Assembly: GCA_964423095.1 (NCBI GenBank)
Contig: CAYRDI010000002.1
Location: forward strand, 22,404 to 86,403
Length of the DNA: 64,000 nucleotides
Direction of reading: 5' to 3'
Source of the DNA: Micavibrio_A sp964423095
Lineage (GTDB): Bacteria; Pseudomonadota; Alphaproteobacteria; Micavibrionales; Micavibrionaceae
How positions within the stretch are numbered: the stretch's first letter is position 1; each line of letters opens with the position of its first letter. Of the stretch, positions 1 through 9,773 are shown piece after piece. The notes beneath the pieces were generated by a model that did not search any database, was not told where the DNA came from, and saw only the letters and a program-made list of their open reading frames with translations. The position numbers and the translations under genes are program-made.

Positions 1-626
1 GCCAGCACCGCACTGGCATCAAGATCGGGAAGATCGTTGACGATCAGCATGATGCGTTCAAGCGTCTTTACGTTCAAAGGCTTCATCGCACGAATCCGGC
101 GCACCGCATCATCCAGAACATAGGAATGCAGAAATCTTTCATCCATCTGCACTTCGCCGACATAACCTTCGATCACGGCAAGGCGGACGTGGCCGCCGGC
201 TATTTCCTGATTGGGGATCGTCACCTTCGTCAACGCGTACCCGTCATCCAGGTATTTTTGCTGGATCGCCGCCACAATTTCGAAAAGCCGTGCAACGGAA
301 ATTTCATGCCCAACATCCCGGGCATATATGGGGTGCATCGTTGCAGCCGGATAGGCCGTCATATTTTCGATCGTGATGTCTTTCAAAAAGAACTTCAGGT
401 TTTCGCTTCCCTCCGGTGCGGGGGCAATGGCTTTCTTTTCCGCATCAGGCGCGGACAAAGAATCTCCGGCAAGACCTTTTTCATTTCGGTTTTGAAACGC
501 GCGTGATGGATCGGCCGCCCCCGGCAATGTCACGTTTTGCGCGTGCACGGGCGCAACCGGCCAAAGGCCAGCCAACACCAAGACCATCGCAAAAGCGAGG
601 CCCCTATTTCCCGTGCAAGTACACAT
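1..626 (-). CDS. Two-partner secretion outer-membrane transporter (ShlB/FhaC/TpsB type), 3' part outside window
   Basis: The frame is open from an ATG at 626 to the window edge, about 208 codons. It begins with a short Cys-containing N-terminus and a hydrophobic signal-like stretch ending near PVAPVHA. The rest reads as a POTRA domain typical of TpsB transporters, with phrases such as DDGYALTKVTIPNQ and RIMLIVNDLPDLDASAVL. Family members secrete a large TpsA exoprotein across the outer membrane through a C-terminal barrel, which here lies off the window. No partner TpsA is visible. The true start could be an internal ATG, because the ATG at 626 follows an A-rich run with no clear ribosome-binding site. 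The family call is inference from the POTRA-like sequence alone. Confidence 0.75.
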   Translation of the reverse strand, partial: MCTCTGNRGLAFAMVLVLAGLWPVAPVHAQNVTLPGAADPSRAFQNRNEKGLAGDSLSAPDAEKKAIAPAPEGSENLKFFLKDITIENMTAYPAATMHPIYARDVGHEISVARLFEIVAAIQQKYLDDGYALTKVTIPNQEIAGGHVRLAVIEGYVGEVQMDERFLHSYVLDDAVRRIRAMKPLNVKTLERIMLIVNDLPDLDASAVL

Positions 627-740
627 TTTTTTATTTATATGTAAATAAGAAATCCTTTGGGTAAAATATACGCGGATAGAACCTTGAGCATAATACACAA
701 GGACGAGTTTGTTGCCGGAAAGTAAAATTTAGATAAAGAT

Positions 741-2231
741 TTAGACTAGCAAAGCCGATATAGCGGTCTTCCATCCGTCATACAGCAAATTTTTTTCGTT
801 TTGGTTACAAGATGGCTCATACCGCCTTGCACAAACCCACCTTTCAGCCACTTGCCCTGTATTACCATAAACATTCGCCTGAAGACCGGCCAGATAAGCC
901 GCCCCCAACGCCGTTGTTTCGGCGACCTGCGGAATTTCCACGGGCTTGCCAATCTGGTCGGCCAGAAACTGGCACATGAAATGGTTGGCAACCAAACCGC
1001 CATCGGCACGAATGACTTTCGGGTCATGCCCGCCATCGGCGACAAACGCTTCCATCAAATCACGCGTCTGATAGGCCTGCGCCTCCAGCGCAGCACGCAC
1101 CAGATGTGCCGATGTCGTTCCGCGCGACAACCCTGTGATAATTCCGCGCGCTTCGGGCCGCCAGTACGGCGCACCAAGCCCCGTGAAAGCCGGCACAAAA
1201 TAAACGCCATCCGTATCCGCCACCGATGTTGCCATGCCTTCGGTTTCGCCCGCATCCTTGAACAAATGCAATCCATCGCGCAGCCATTGGATGGCCGCAC
1301 CGGCCACAAAAATCGCGCCTTCGATGGCATAGGTTGTCTGACCGTTCATACGATACCCGATCGTGGTCAACAGCCGGTGTTTCGAAGCGCGGAATTCCGA
1401 CCCGATATTCATCAACGCAAAACACCCCGTGCCGTACGTTGATTTGACCATGCCCGGATCGAAGCATCCCTGCCCCACCAGCGCAGCCTGTTGGTCCCCC
1501 GCCATGCCACCGATGGTGTAGGATTTCCCCAGCAGCGAAATGTCCGTCTTCCCGAACTCCGCGACGTTGTCTTTTACCTGCGGCAAAAGAGCGCGCGGAA
1601 TGTTCAACATGGAAAGCAGCCCATCATCCCAGTCATTGGTACGGATATTATAAAGCATGGTGCGCGAAGCATTCGTGGAGTCCGTCGCATGAACGCGCCC
1701 GCCCGTCAGCCGCCAGAGCAAAAAGCAATCCACGGTGCCGAAAAGCAGATCACCGCGTTCCGCCTTTTCGCGCGCGCCATCCACGTTGTCCAATATCCAG
1801 GCGATTTTTGTGCCCGAAAAATAAGGATCGATCAAAAGTCCGGTTTTATCCGCAACCTGTTTTTCAAATCCTTTTTCCTTTAGCGTTGTACAAAAATCCG
1901 CCGTACGACGATCCTGCCAGACGATGGCGTTATAAACGGGTTTTCCGTTTGTGCGATCCCAGAGAATGGTCGTTTCGCGTTGGTTCGTAATACCGATACC
2001 GGCGAGATTTTTTTGTGCATCCGAATGTTCTTTCAACAAGGATTGCAAACACCAGAGCGTATCATTCCAGATGTCTTCGGGGTTTTGTTCGACCCATCCG
2101 TTGTGGGGTGTATAAAGTTTCAATTCCTTTTGCTTTACACCGACGATTTTTCCGGACGATGTAAAAAGCATGGCGCGGGAACTGGTCGTTCCCTGATCCA
2201 CCGCCATCAGGAGCGCATCGTTATGTATCAT
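741..2231 (-). CDS. glpK: Glycerol kinase
   Basis: This cytoplasmic enzyme phosphorylates glycerol to sn-glycerol-3-phosphate with ATP. The 496-aa product has the normal length of the FGGY family. It opens with the phosphate-binding motif MAVDQGTTSSRAM near residues 9-21, and shows GGMAGDQQAALVGQG and STYGTGCF in the middle. The ATG lies only 4 bases after the glpD stop, so the two genes form a glpD-glpK operon read leftward. Together they feed glycerol into glycolysis and phospholipid synthesis. No GlpF transporter gene or GlpR regulator gene is next to them. Confidence 0.97.
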   Translation of the reverse strand: MIHNDALLMAVDQGTTSSRAMLFTSSGKIVGVKQKELKLYTPHNGWVEQNPEDIWNDTLWCLQSLLKEHSDAQKNLAGIGITNQRETTILWDRTNGKPVYNAIVWQDRRTADFCTTLKEKGFEKQVADKTGLLIDPYFSGTKIAWILDNVDGAREKAERGDLLFGTVDCFLLWRLTGGRVHATDSTNASRTMLYNIRTNDWDDGLLSMLNIPRALLPQVKDNVAEFGKTDISLLGKSYTIGGMAGDQQAALVGQGCFDPGMVKSTYGTGCFALMNIGSEFRASKHRLLTTIGYRMNGQTTYAIEGAIFVAGAAIQWLRDGLHLFKDAGETEGMATSVADTDGVYFVPAFTGLGAPYWRPEARGIITGLSRGTTSAHLVRAALEAQAYQTRDLMEAFVADGGHDPKVIRADGGLVANHFMCQFLADQIGKPVEIPQVAETTALGAAYLAGLQANVYGNTGQVAERWVCARRYEPSCNQNEKNLLYDGWKTAISALLV

Positions 2232-2235
2232 GGTA

Positions 2236-3756
2236 TCAAGCAGCCCTTTGCGCCAGAAGGTAATCCGGCATGGCCGATTCTAGCGCGAGGATCGCTTTCT
2301 TTTCAAGATGCAGGCCGAGTTTCGTCCGCCGCCATAAAATATCTTCGGCCGTTCGGGCGAGTTCATGACGAACCAGATAAAGAATTTCGGATTCAAACAA
2401 ACCGCCCCCGAAATCCCGCCCCATGGCGCGCAGGGAATCAATCCCGTCCAGCAAGACGCCCATACGGGTGCCATAGGCACGGGCGTAGCGTTCCAGCAAT
2501 TCAGGGGGCAGAAACGGGTATTTTCCCGATTGCACGGCGATAAAGGCCGCGATGTCGCCACCCGGAATATCCCCGCCGGGCAGCGGTGTTTTGGCCGTCC
2601 ACCCCGCATTGTTGTCCGCCCCCGTAATTTTATCGACGGCATGACGGGCCAGCATACGATACGTGGTGAGCTTTCCACCAAAGACGGACAAAAGCGGCGC
2701 ACCTTGCGATCCATCCAGATCAAGATGGTAATCCCGCGTGATGCTTTGTGCGGATTTCTGACCATCGTCATACAGCGCGCGAACGCCGCTATAGGTGGAA
2801 ACAATATCCCCATCCCCGATTTGCACATCGAAAAACCGGTTGACCGCATCGCATAAATAGTTTTTTTCAGCCGCAGAAATCACAGGGCGCATGATGTCAG
2901 CATCGAAAACTTCGTCCGTCGTACCGATCAACGTGAATTTTCCTTCGTATGGAATGGCAAATACCACGCGTTTGTCGGGTTGTTGCAAAAGATAGGCATG
3001 ATCCCCGTCATACAAACGCGGAACGATGATATGGCTCCCCTTCACCAGACGCAGGTGCGGTGTGTGTTCACGCGCAAGGTTCGATGCTTCCAGCACACCG
3101 CGCACCCACGGGCCCGCCGCGTTCACCACCATGCGTGCCGATATATCGAATTCATCCTGACTGGCCAGGTCTTTCAAATGCACGTTCCAAAGCGGCGTTT
3201 CGGAAGGTTTGGATATTTTCAAACAGGCCGTGCGGGTGAGAATGTCCGCCCCACGCGCCTTTGCATCCATCGCATTCAAAACCACAAGCCGCGCGTCATC
3301 CGTCCAGCAATCGGCATATTTGAATCCATCCCTGTATTCTTTTTGCAGCGGTTCACCCAGAAGGGAGTCATGCAAACTAACGGCCCCGGATTTCGGCAGG
3401 CTGCTTTTGCCGCCGATATGGTCATAGAGCCACAATCCAAAGGCAATCATCCAGCGCGGACGAAGACCCGCCACATAGGGCATTACGAATTCCAGCGGCC
3501 CGATGACATGCGGTGCCAGATGGAGCAATGTTTCGCGTTCCTTCAACGATTCCCGCACCAGCCGGAATTCGCCGTATTCCAGATACCGGAGGCCGCCATG
3601 AATCAATTTCGTGCTGGCCGAAGACGTCCCCTGCGCCAGATCCTGTGCTTCCACCAATAAAACGGAAAGACCGCGCCCCGCCGCATCACGGGCGATTCCC
3701 GCCCCGTTGATGCCGCCGCCGATGATGCAAAGATCGTAATCCGGTTGGGCGTTCAT
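2236..3756 (-). CDS. glpD: Aerobic glycerol-3-phosphate dehydrogenase
   Basis: This FAD enzyme oxidises glycerol-3-phosphate to dihydroxyacetone phosphate and passes electrons to quinone at the inner membrane. The 506-aa product begins with the dinucleotide motif IIGGGINGAGIARDAAGRG at residues 11-29. GTSSASTKLIHGGLRYLE follows and is a hallmark of GlpD. The C-terminal helical domain is complete. It is the first gene of the operon with glpK. The 200 bases upstream, shared with the divergent YjbH-like gene, must hold its promoter. No GlpR-like operator was recognised. Confidence 0.97.
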   Translation of the reverse strand: MNAQPDYDLCIIGGGINGAGIARDAAGRGLSVLLVEAQDLAQGTSSASTKLIHGGLRYLEYGEFRLVRESLKERETLLHLAPHVIGPLEFVMPYVAGLRPRWMIAFGLWLYDHIGGKSSLPKSGAVSLHDSLLGEPLQKEYRDGFKYADCWTDDARLVVLNAMDAKARGADILTRTACLKISKPSETPLWNVHLKDLASQDEFDISARMVVNAAGPWVRGVLEASNLAREHTPHLRLVKGSHIIVPRLYDGDHAYLLQQPDKRVVFAIPYEGKFTLIGTTDEVFDADIMRPVISAAEKNYLCDAVNRFFDVQIGDGDIVSTYSGVRALYDDGQKSAQSITRDYHLDLDGSQGAPLLSVFGGKLTTYRMLARHAVDKITGADNNAGWTAKTPLPGGDIPGGDIAAFIAVQSGKYPFLPPELLERYARAYGTRMGVLLDGIDSLRAMGRDFGGGLFESEILYLVRHELARTAEDILWRRTKLGLHLEKKAILALESAMPDYLLAQRAA

Positions 3757-3969
3757 AACTTGTATATTAGAATATCTTTATTTCCGAAAAATATGAAGCC
3801 GGATACAATTTTCATGCACAATTTATCGCCCCGCACCGCATTGATGATGCAGCAACCATAAATCATCCGGCGGCGTGTGCAAAAACCCAAGATCGCTTTG
3901 ACATACAAGGATATATCGGGAAAACTGTAAGAGGTTGAATTTATTCCTTTCTACGGCAGGTTGTTCTAC

Positions 3970-6039
3970 TTGTTCCGTTACCGGATCATCGTTTTGTCCT
4001 TGCTGGGCTGCACATGCCTGTGTGCGGCCAAGGCCGCATTTTCAGGCGAAGCAAACCCATCCGTCACACAAACCGGCATGACGGGGTTGAACACCATCCC
4101 GTCCGCGCGCATGGATTCGCCAGGAACGATTCGCGTGGGTCTATCGCACGGTGATCCGTACAACCACGCCTTCATCGGGTTTCAGGTTGCCAAACCTCTC
4201 TACATCAATTTACGTCAGACGATGGAGGTTTCATCGATTTTAAAAGAACCGGACCTCGTCCACCCCGGCCTCGATGTCAAATTACAGCTTGCCGATGAAG
4301 GACGATACAGGCCCGCAATCGCCTTTGGAATCGATGGCGCGTTGGGATCGAAACGGATGTCTTCGGAATATTTCACGCTTTCCAAACGAATTTATGATTT
4401 CGATGTCACGGCAGGAATGGGATGGGGACGATACGGCAGCGCGGGGCACATCGCCAATCCGTTATCGCGTTTTTCATCACATTTCGATCGGGACCGCGAT
4501 TTCAACAGCAACGATCCATCATCGACGTCCACATGGTTTACGGGGAAGGAAATAGGATTTTTTGGCGGCGTGGAATATTTTACGCCCATTGAAGGTTTGT
4601 CATTCAAGGCGGATTTCAATGGTGATTCCTACATCGGCGAATCCCGCGCATTCGGATTCGAACGTCCGTCCCCGTGGAGCGTGGGCATCAATTATTCCCC
4701 CAAACCGTGGGTATCGATCGGGGCCGCCCTGCAAGGGACAGATAAAATCATGGCGCGCCTGAGCTTTCAGAGCGATGTCCACACCTGGAAAACAAAATCG
4801 TATAAGGAAAGCACCGTAACGAATTTTGACGAAAAGAGCGATAATTCATGGCTGTCCGCAATTTTTCCGTCTTTGAAAACATCGCACGCGCCAATTTTGG
4901 AAGATGTGCAAACGAACGCACGCGACATCAGCGGCGTTTTGCATTTGAACAGCCACGAACCGCCAGCGATGCAGATTGGCCGCGCCGCACGCCACCTTTT
5001 GGAACAGGCAGACAAAAACGCCAGCACAGTCAGCATCATTCCCGTTACAAACAATTTGCGCGGCAAAAGCATTACCTTCACCCGCCGCGATCTGGAGATG
5101 GCAAAAAACCATCGCGGAAGTCCCGAAGAAATCTGGCGCAATCTTTCCTTCGGAAACAATGACCGGAAGATCGGGTTGAAAGAACAACCGCGCCTGTTCA
5201 AATTCGCCCCCGAAATGCAATTAAGTTTGGGCGAAGAAGAAACCACCCATCTTTTCCGCGCCAGCGTGGTGGGGGAAACACAAAAGCAATGGGGATGGGG
5301 TTTTTTCAGCGGGTCTGGATTGCGCCTGAATATTGCGGACAATCTATCCCGCCTTGCCAAATTCAAAACCATTTCCTATGAATCCGTGCGGGGCGATGCG
5401 GATTTATTCACCCAGAATCGCGTCAATCTGGACCGTGCCTTTTTCGGGTTCATGCGCACGCCGCTGCCTGATTTTCATTTTGCGTTGACGGCGGGTTATC
5501 TGGAAGAAATGTATGCGGGCGCGGGGGGCGAGGTTTTATACCGCCCGTTCGGTTCCCCCTTTTCCATCGGCGCGGATGTCTGGCAGCTTTACAAACGCGA
5601 TGGAATTTCCCCGCTTGCGCTTGGTTTTACCGGCGAAGCCGCGACCAGCGGTTTTCTCAACGTCAACTATGAAATACCGGAGACCGACATCACCGCCTTT
5701 GCCAATGTCGGAAAATTTATCGGCGGCGATGTGGGTGTGAATACGGGTGCGCAGATGACGCTCGATTCCGGCGTCAAGGTCAAAGGGTTTGTGCGGGTAA
5801 GCAACAGCGATGATCAGGATGTTTTTGGCAGCGATAGGAATGTTTATGCAGGGTTACAGATGACCGTACCGCTCGGCAACATTCCCTTTATCCCGCAAGG
5901 AACGGAAACGCGCCTTCGCATGGAACCCATCGGCCGCGACGATGCCGCGATGCTGGACAAACCCATTGATCTTTATTCGGTTACTGAACCAGTGTCCTAC
6001 CGCCACCTTGGCCAAAACTGGCAGGCGGTTCTGAAGTAG
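3970..6039 (+). CDS. YjbH-like outer membrane exopolysaccharide-associated protein
   Basis: The product is about 689 aa, close to the length of E. coli YjbH (DUF940). After a signal-like hydrophobic segment ending near CLCAAKAAFSGEA comes the family opening: GMTGLNTIPSARMDSPGTI, then GFQVAKPLYINLRQTMEVSS. Much of the rest is beta-rich and barrel-like. YjbH proteins sit in the outer membrane and are linked to exopolysaccharide production; the exact role is unproven. No ATG fits. The frame opens after a stop at 3928-3930, and a TTG at 3970 has AGG nine bases upstream, while a TTG at 3961 is also possible. No yjbEFG partners are adjacent. The 3' end overlaps the convergent dehydrogenase gene by 59 bases. 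Confidence 0.85.
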   Translation: MFRYRIIVLSLLGCTCLCAAKAAFSGEANPSVTQTGMTGLNTIPSARMDSPGTIRVGLSHGDPYNHAFIGFQVAKPLYINLRQTMEVSSILKEPDLVHPGLDVKLQLADEGRYRPAIAFGIDGALGSKRMSSEYFTLSKRIYDFDVTAGMGWGRYGSAGHIANPLSRFSSHFDRDRDFNSNDPSSTSTWFTGKEIGFFGGVEYFTPIEGLSFKADFNGDSYIGESRAFGFERPSPWSVGINYSPKPWVSIGAALQGTDKIMARLSFQSDVHTWKTKSYKESTVTNFDEKSDNSWLSAIFPSLKTSHAPILEDVQTNARDISGVLHLNSHEPPAMQIGRAARHLLEQADKNASTVSIIPVTNNLRGKSITFTRRDLEMAKNHRGSPEEIWRNLSFGNNDRKIGLKEQPRLFKFAPEMQLSLGEEETTHLFRASVVGETQKQWGWGFFSGSGLRLNIADNLSRLAKFKTISYESVRGDADLFTQNRVNLDRAFFGFMRTPLPDFHFALTAGYLEEMYAGAGGEVLYRPFGSPFSIGADVWQLYKRDGISPLALGFTGEAATSGFLNVNYEIPETDITAFANVGKFIGGDVGVNTGAQMTLDSGVKVKGFVRVSNSDDQDVFGSDRNVYAGLQMTVPLGNIPFIPQGTETRLRMEPIGRDDAAMLDKPIDLYSVTEPVSYRHLGQNWQAVLK

Positions 6040-7081
6040 TATCCTGCAAGGGTTTTCCGCCCATGAATTTTTCTTCGGCCAGTTTATCCGCCGCCTCCCC
6101 CGTGCCCATGTGGTGCGCGGTGGCATGGGACAACACATCCGTGACGTTCTGCCCGATCCGTTCGACATGGGCGACCATGCTTTCACGCGTGATGTCGAGA
6201 TCCAGCGGGTTATAACCGCTTTTGCGGAAATATTCATACGCCACACAGATCACGCCGCCGGCATTGATCACGTAGTCCGGAACGTACAAAATGTTTTTAT
6301 CCAGCAATTGCACATCGTGATGCGATTTCAAAAGCTGGTTGTTCGCCGCACCCGCCACAATATGCGCCTTTAATTTCGGAATGGTGGTATCGTTCAAAAC
6401 ACCGCCCATGGCGCACGGTGAAAACACTTCGGCCTCCACCTCATAAATTTCATCCAGACCGACGATTTCGGCACCGCCCAGAGAGTCTTGTGCGTCTTTC
6501 AAGCGTGTCTGATCGACATCGGTCATAAAAATTTCCACGCCGTCCTGACGCAGCAATTTACAAAGTTCCAGCCCCACGGCCCCGACACCCTGCACGGCAA
6601 CTTTCAGCCCTTGCAGGGAATTGCCGCCGTAGCGGTGATGCACGGCCGCGCGGATACCGTGATAGCAACCAAGGGCGGTCAGTGGCGATGGATTGCCACC
6701 CAGTTCGCCAAAATCTTTCCCGCGGAAAAATTCCGGCGGGAGACCGGTCACATGTTCGGTCTTTTTGGAAATGGCAAGCATGTCTTCTTCGGTCGTGCCG
6801 GAATCTTCGGCTGTCACATATTTACCTTCGAAGGTTTCGACGGCCTCGCCCAGTGCTTCCATCAACCCTTCGGTTTTGTCTTTTCTGAAATCCCCGATGA
6901 TCACGGATTTCCCGCCGCCCAGCGGCAACCCCGCCATCGCGTTTTTATAGGTCATGCCACGCGAAAGACGGAGCACATCGGTCAGTGCCTTGTCTTCATC
7001 GCCGTAATTGTAAAAACGGCAACCGCCCAGCGCAGGGCCCAGATTGGTGTTGTGGACGGCGATCAGGGCGACCATGTCATT
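5981..7081 (-). CDS. Leucine/Glu/Phe/Val-type amino acid dehydrogenase, 5' end lost in assembly gap
   Basis: The visible 366 codons encode an NAD-dependent dehydrogenase that oxidatively deaminates branched-chain amino acids. VALIAVHNTNLGPALGG, GMTYKNAMAGLPLGGGKS (containing the catalytic Lys) and the nucleotide motif GVGAVGLELCKLL match leucine dehydrogenases closely. About 30 N-terminal residues should lie in or beyond the 100-N gap. An ATG at 7188 on the far side could be the start, but the true gap length is unknown, so the frame cannot be carried across. The C-terminus carries a tail (TTSEPPASFGQGGGRTLVQ) whose coding sequence overlaps the end of the YjbH-like gene. Substrate could be leucine or valine. 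Confidence 0.92.
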   Translation of the reverse strand, partial: NDMVALIAVHNTNLGPALGGCRFYNYGDEDKALTDVLRLSRGMTYKNAMAGLPLGGGKSVIIGDFRKDKTEGLMEALGEAVETFEGKYVTAEDSGTTEEDMLAISKKTEHVTGLPPEFFRGKDFGELGGNPSPLTALGCYHGIRAAVHHRYGGNSLQGLKVAVQGVGAVGLELCKLLRQDGVEIFMTDVDQTRLKDAQDSLGGAEIVGLDEIYEVEAEVFSPCAMGGVLNDTTIPKLKAHIVAGAANNQLLKSHHDVQLLDKNILYVPDYVINAGGVICVAYEYFRKSGYNPLDLDITRESMVAHVERIGQNVTDVLSHATAHHMGTGEAADKLAEEKFMGGKPLQDTTSEPPASFGQGGGRTLVQ

Positions 7082-7181
7082 NNNNNNNNNNNNNNNNNNN
7101 NNNNNNNNNNNNNNNNNNNNNNNNNNNNNNNNNNNNNNNNNNNNNNNNNNNNNNNNNNNNNNNNNNNNNNNNNNNNNNNNN
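7082..7181. other. Assembly gap of 100 N
   Basis: Exactly 100 unresolved bases, the conventional filler for a scaffold join of unknown size. It removes the start of the leucine-type dehydrogenase gene. The adjacency of that gene and the segment from 7182 rightward rests on scaffolding rather than on read-through sequence. Confidence 0.98.
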
Positions 7182-7368
7182 AGTTCATGGGTACCAGATC
7201 GGTTAAGCAAAAAACTTGTGTGTGTGAGACTGACTTCCTTCGTCCTCTTGGCCTAATGTTCCCGCATGATCAAGAGTTATACCTTATAATTTTATTTTAC
7301 GTAAAATTTTAGGCATCGTGCAAATTTGCCCGCCAAAATATATTTAACCATCTGATTTTATTGTATTT

Positions 7369-8385
7369 TTAAGATTCCAGCATTTCCAGCAAATTTGCGA
7401 AATCCGGCGGCAAATCGGCCTCGAACGCCATTTCCTCCCCCGAAACGGGGTGGATGAAGGCGATCCCGCCCGCATGAAGGGCCTGACGCGGAAAGGCCAA
7501 TACAGCCTCCCGCACGTCTTCGTCATAACCGGCGCGGTTCAGAAGGGCCCGTTGTTCCTGCGGCGGCAAACCATAAAGAGCATCCCCCAGCAGGGGGTGC
7601 CCCAGATGCTGCATATGAACGCGGATTTGGTGGGTGCGCCCGGTTTCGAGTCTACAGGCCACACGGGAAATCATCCCCCCGCCCAGCGTGCCTTCGCGCA
7701 AGTAATGGGTGATCGCTTCACGCCCCGCGGCATGAGAGCGAACGGACATGCGCACCCGGCTGGTCTGGTGCCGCCCGATGGGCACATCGATGGCGCCCTT
7801 TACCGGCGTGATTTCTTTCCACACCAGCGCGTGATAGAGCCGCGAGAGGGAACGATCCACCAGTTGCGCCGCCAGCCCCTGATGCGCCACATCGTTTTTG
7901 GCAACGACCATCAGGCCCGTCGTGTCCTTGTCCAGACGATGGACGATCCCGGGACGTTTGACGCCATTGATGCCGGAAAGCGTGTCCCCGCAATGATAGA
8001 GGAGCGCGGACACCAATGTGCCGTTCACATTCCCCGCCCCCGGATGGACGACCATACCGGCGGGTTTGTTGATGACCAGCATATCGTCATCTTCAAAGAC
8101 AATATCGAGCGGAATGTTTTCCGCCTTTGGCACGGCCTCCACCGCCTCCGGTATCACCAGCGAGATTTCATCGCCGTTAAACACCTTGGCCGATGCATCA
8201 TCACAGATGCGGCCATTGACGCTGACCTGCCCCGCCTCAATCAATGTTTTCAACCGTGAGCGCGAAACGCCTTCGGGCGCGAGGCCCGCCAGCACCTTAT
8301 CCAGCCGTCCGGTTTTTATATCGGAAGGTACGGTGAAGATTTGGCCGTCTTCGCCGTCCGTTTCCTGTTCTTCATGCATATTCAT
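7369..8385 (-). CDS. rluD: Ribosomal large subunit pseudouridine synthase, RluA/RluD family
   Basis: The 338-aa enzyme isomerises uridines in 23S rRNA. An N-terminal S4 RNA-binding domain (GRLDKVLAGLAPEGVSRSRL) is followed by the catalytic motif HRLDKDTTGLMVVAKN, whose Asp is the nucleophile. LETGRTHQIRVHMQHLGHPL is also conserved. The longer open frame begins further upstream, but the ATG at 8385 overlaps the preceding gene's TGA in an ATGA arrangement and removes a non-homologous extension, so I chose it. This implies translational coupling to the exported propeller protein. RluD (positions 1911/1915/1917) is the best guess over RluC. Confidence 0.9.
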   Translation of the reverse strand: MNMHEEQETDGEDGQIFTVPSDIKTGRLDKVLAGLAPEGVSRSRLKTLIEAGQVSVNGRICDDASAKVFNGDEISLVIPEAVEAVPKAENIPLDIVFEDDDMLVINKPAGMVVHPGAGNVNGTLVSALLYHCGDTLSGINGVKRPGIVHRLDKDTTGLMVVAKNDVAHQGLAAQLVDRSLSRLYHALVWKEITPVKGAIDVPIGRHQTSRVRMSVRSHAAGREAITHYLREGTLGGGMISRVACRLETGRTHQIRVHMQHLGHPLLGDALYGLPPQEQRALLNRAGYDEDVREAVLAFPRQALHAGGIAFIHPVSGEEMAFEADLPPDFANLLEMLES

Positions 8386-9719
8386 GGCAGGATAGGGCTC
8401 ATATTTTTCGAAGGCGCGCAAGGGTCTTCGTAATAATCGAGCGGGGGCGCGGCCAAAATCCATGCATCATAGGTGTAAACGGGGGCGGCGGCGGCTTCGT
8501 TCCCTTCCTGCCGTTCGCCAAAGCTCGTCTGGGCATAACCCGTTATGATCCGCTCCCCCTTCATCCCCGGCACCAACCGCTGCGCGGCGGCATTTTGCCC
8601 GTCTGTGAAATCTTCGACCATCCGGATATTTCCCTGCGGCGTGAATGTCATTAGCCGCGCATGCGATCTGTGTTCGCTGTCCATCCCGCCACCGTTGAGA
8701 AGAACAACCGCACGGCCGTCTTCATACACGATTGATCCCGGCGCATCGTAATTGTAATCGCCGCTGAAATAACGCTGCCACAAAGCGTTCCCCGCCAGAT
8801 CCATTTTCATGACCAACGCGCTCAAACCTTTTCCTTCATCCCCGAAAGGCCGCACCTTTCCGGTGACGATAAAATTGCCGTCCTTGGTTTGTGCGGCGGT
8901 TTGGAAACTTGTCGCCGCACCGCGCGGATAGGTTTGTTGCCACTGAATCGCGCCCTTTTGATCCACGCGGATCAACCATCCACCCGATTGCGTCGCACTG
9001 GTGACGATCTGCCCCGCCACCACATAATTTCCATCTTGCGTGGCCTGCACGTCATTTACCACCGTGCTGCGCCCCGGTTTGAACGCACGCCGCCAAACAA
9101 CCTTTCCAGATGGCGTGACCTTATAAAGCAATCCGTATTGGTCTTCCTGATCCTTGCTATTCACAAACTGCGCCGCGACAATATATCCGCCGCCGTCCTG
9201 CGCCGGGATCAACGCCTTTGCATCCAGATTGCCGCCGCTTTCAAAAATCGGCGATGGTTTGCTCACCATCTTTCCATCGTCATTATAGCTGGCGATATAA
9301 ATCCCCTGACCTTTTTCGGATAGGGTCAGATCACCCAGAACGGTAAAACCCGACTTGCTTTTCACAATGCGATAGATGGTGCGTTGTTCTTTCGTCTCTT
9401 CGCGCACCTCCCAGACCTTGTGCAGACGGTCATCGAATTTCACCAACAATGGATGATAGGTTTGATCATCCTTGTCCTTCGTATAGGCCCCCGCCGCCAC
9501 AACGGTCATCGGTGCAATTTCCACCAGATCGGCAAACACATCCATCCCGTCTTCGGCATAAAGCATATTCCACGATGAACCGAATGAAAATTCCGGTTCC
9601 CGCAGATCGGTGATTTCCGCATAGCGCAGTTCGCATTCCGCATCGCGGGCCGCCGCGGGAAAGGTGACAAAGAGGAGGGAAACGCAGGCAAGCGTCCATT
9701 TCAGGGCTTTAAATTCCAT
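8382..9719 (-). CDS. Exported repeat protein, probable beta-propeller, unknown function
   Basis: The 445-aa product begins with a signal peptide ending near FPAAARD. The body holds recurring blocks of about 45-55 residues of the type DGGGYIVAAQFV, DGNYVVAGQIV and DGNFIVTGKVR, each followed by a KV/VD...GKVVW or GAIQWQQTY strand. This resembles quinoprotein or delta-60-type propeller blades. It is probably periplasmic. The pairing with rluD through a 4-base overlap looks incidental in function. No catalytic motif is seen and I do not recognise a named family. Confidence 0.75.
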   Translation of the reverse strand: MEFKALKWTLACVSLLFVTFPAAARDAECELRYAEITDLREPEFSFGSSWNMLYAEDGMDVFADLVEIAPMTVVAAGAYTKDKDDQTYHPLLVKFDDRLHKVWEVREETKEQRTIYRIVKSKSGFTVLGDLTLSEKGQGIYIASYNDDGKMVSKPSPIFESGGNLDAKALIPAQDGGGYIVAAQFVNSKDQEDQYGLLYKVTPSGKVVWRRAFKPGRSTVVNDVQATQDGNYVVAGQIVTSATQSGGWLIRVDQKGAIQWQQTYPRGAATSFQTAAQTKDGNFIVTGKVRPFGDEGKGLSALVMKMDLAGNALWQRYFSGDYNYDAPGSIVYEDGRAVVLLNGGGMDSEHRSHARLMTFTPQGNIRMVEDFTDGQNAAAQRLVPGMKGERIITGYAQTSFGERQEGNEAAAAPVYTYDAWILAAPPLDYYEDPCAPSKNMSPILP

Positions 9720-9773
9720 TTTCCCATTGTAAAATGGAGATTACAAAAAGTCACGCGCGGCGGGAGCATCCTT

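Noticed and set aside
7182..7210. TTG start across the N gap for the dehydrogenase
   Set aside because: The frame through 100 filler N has no meaning, since the gap length is unknown.
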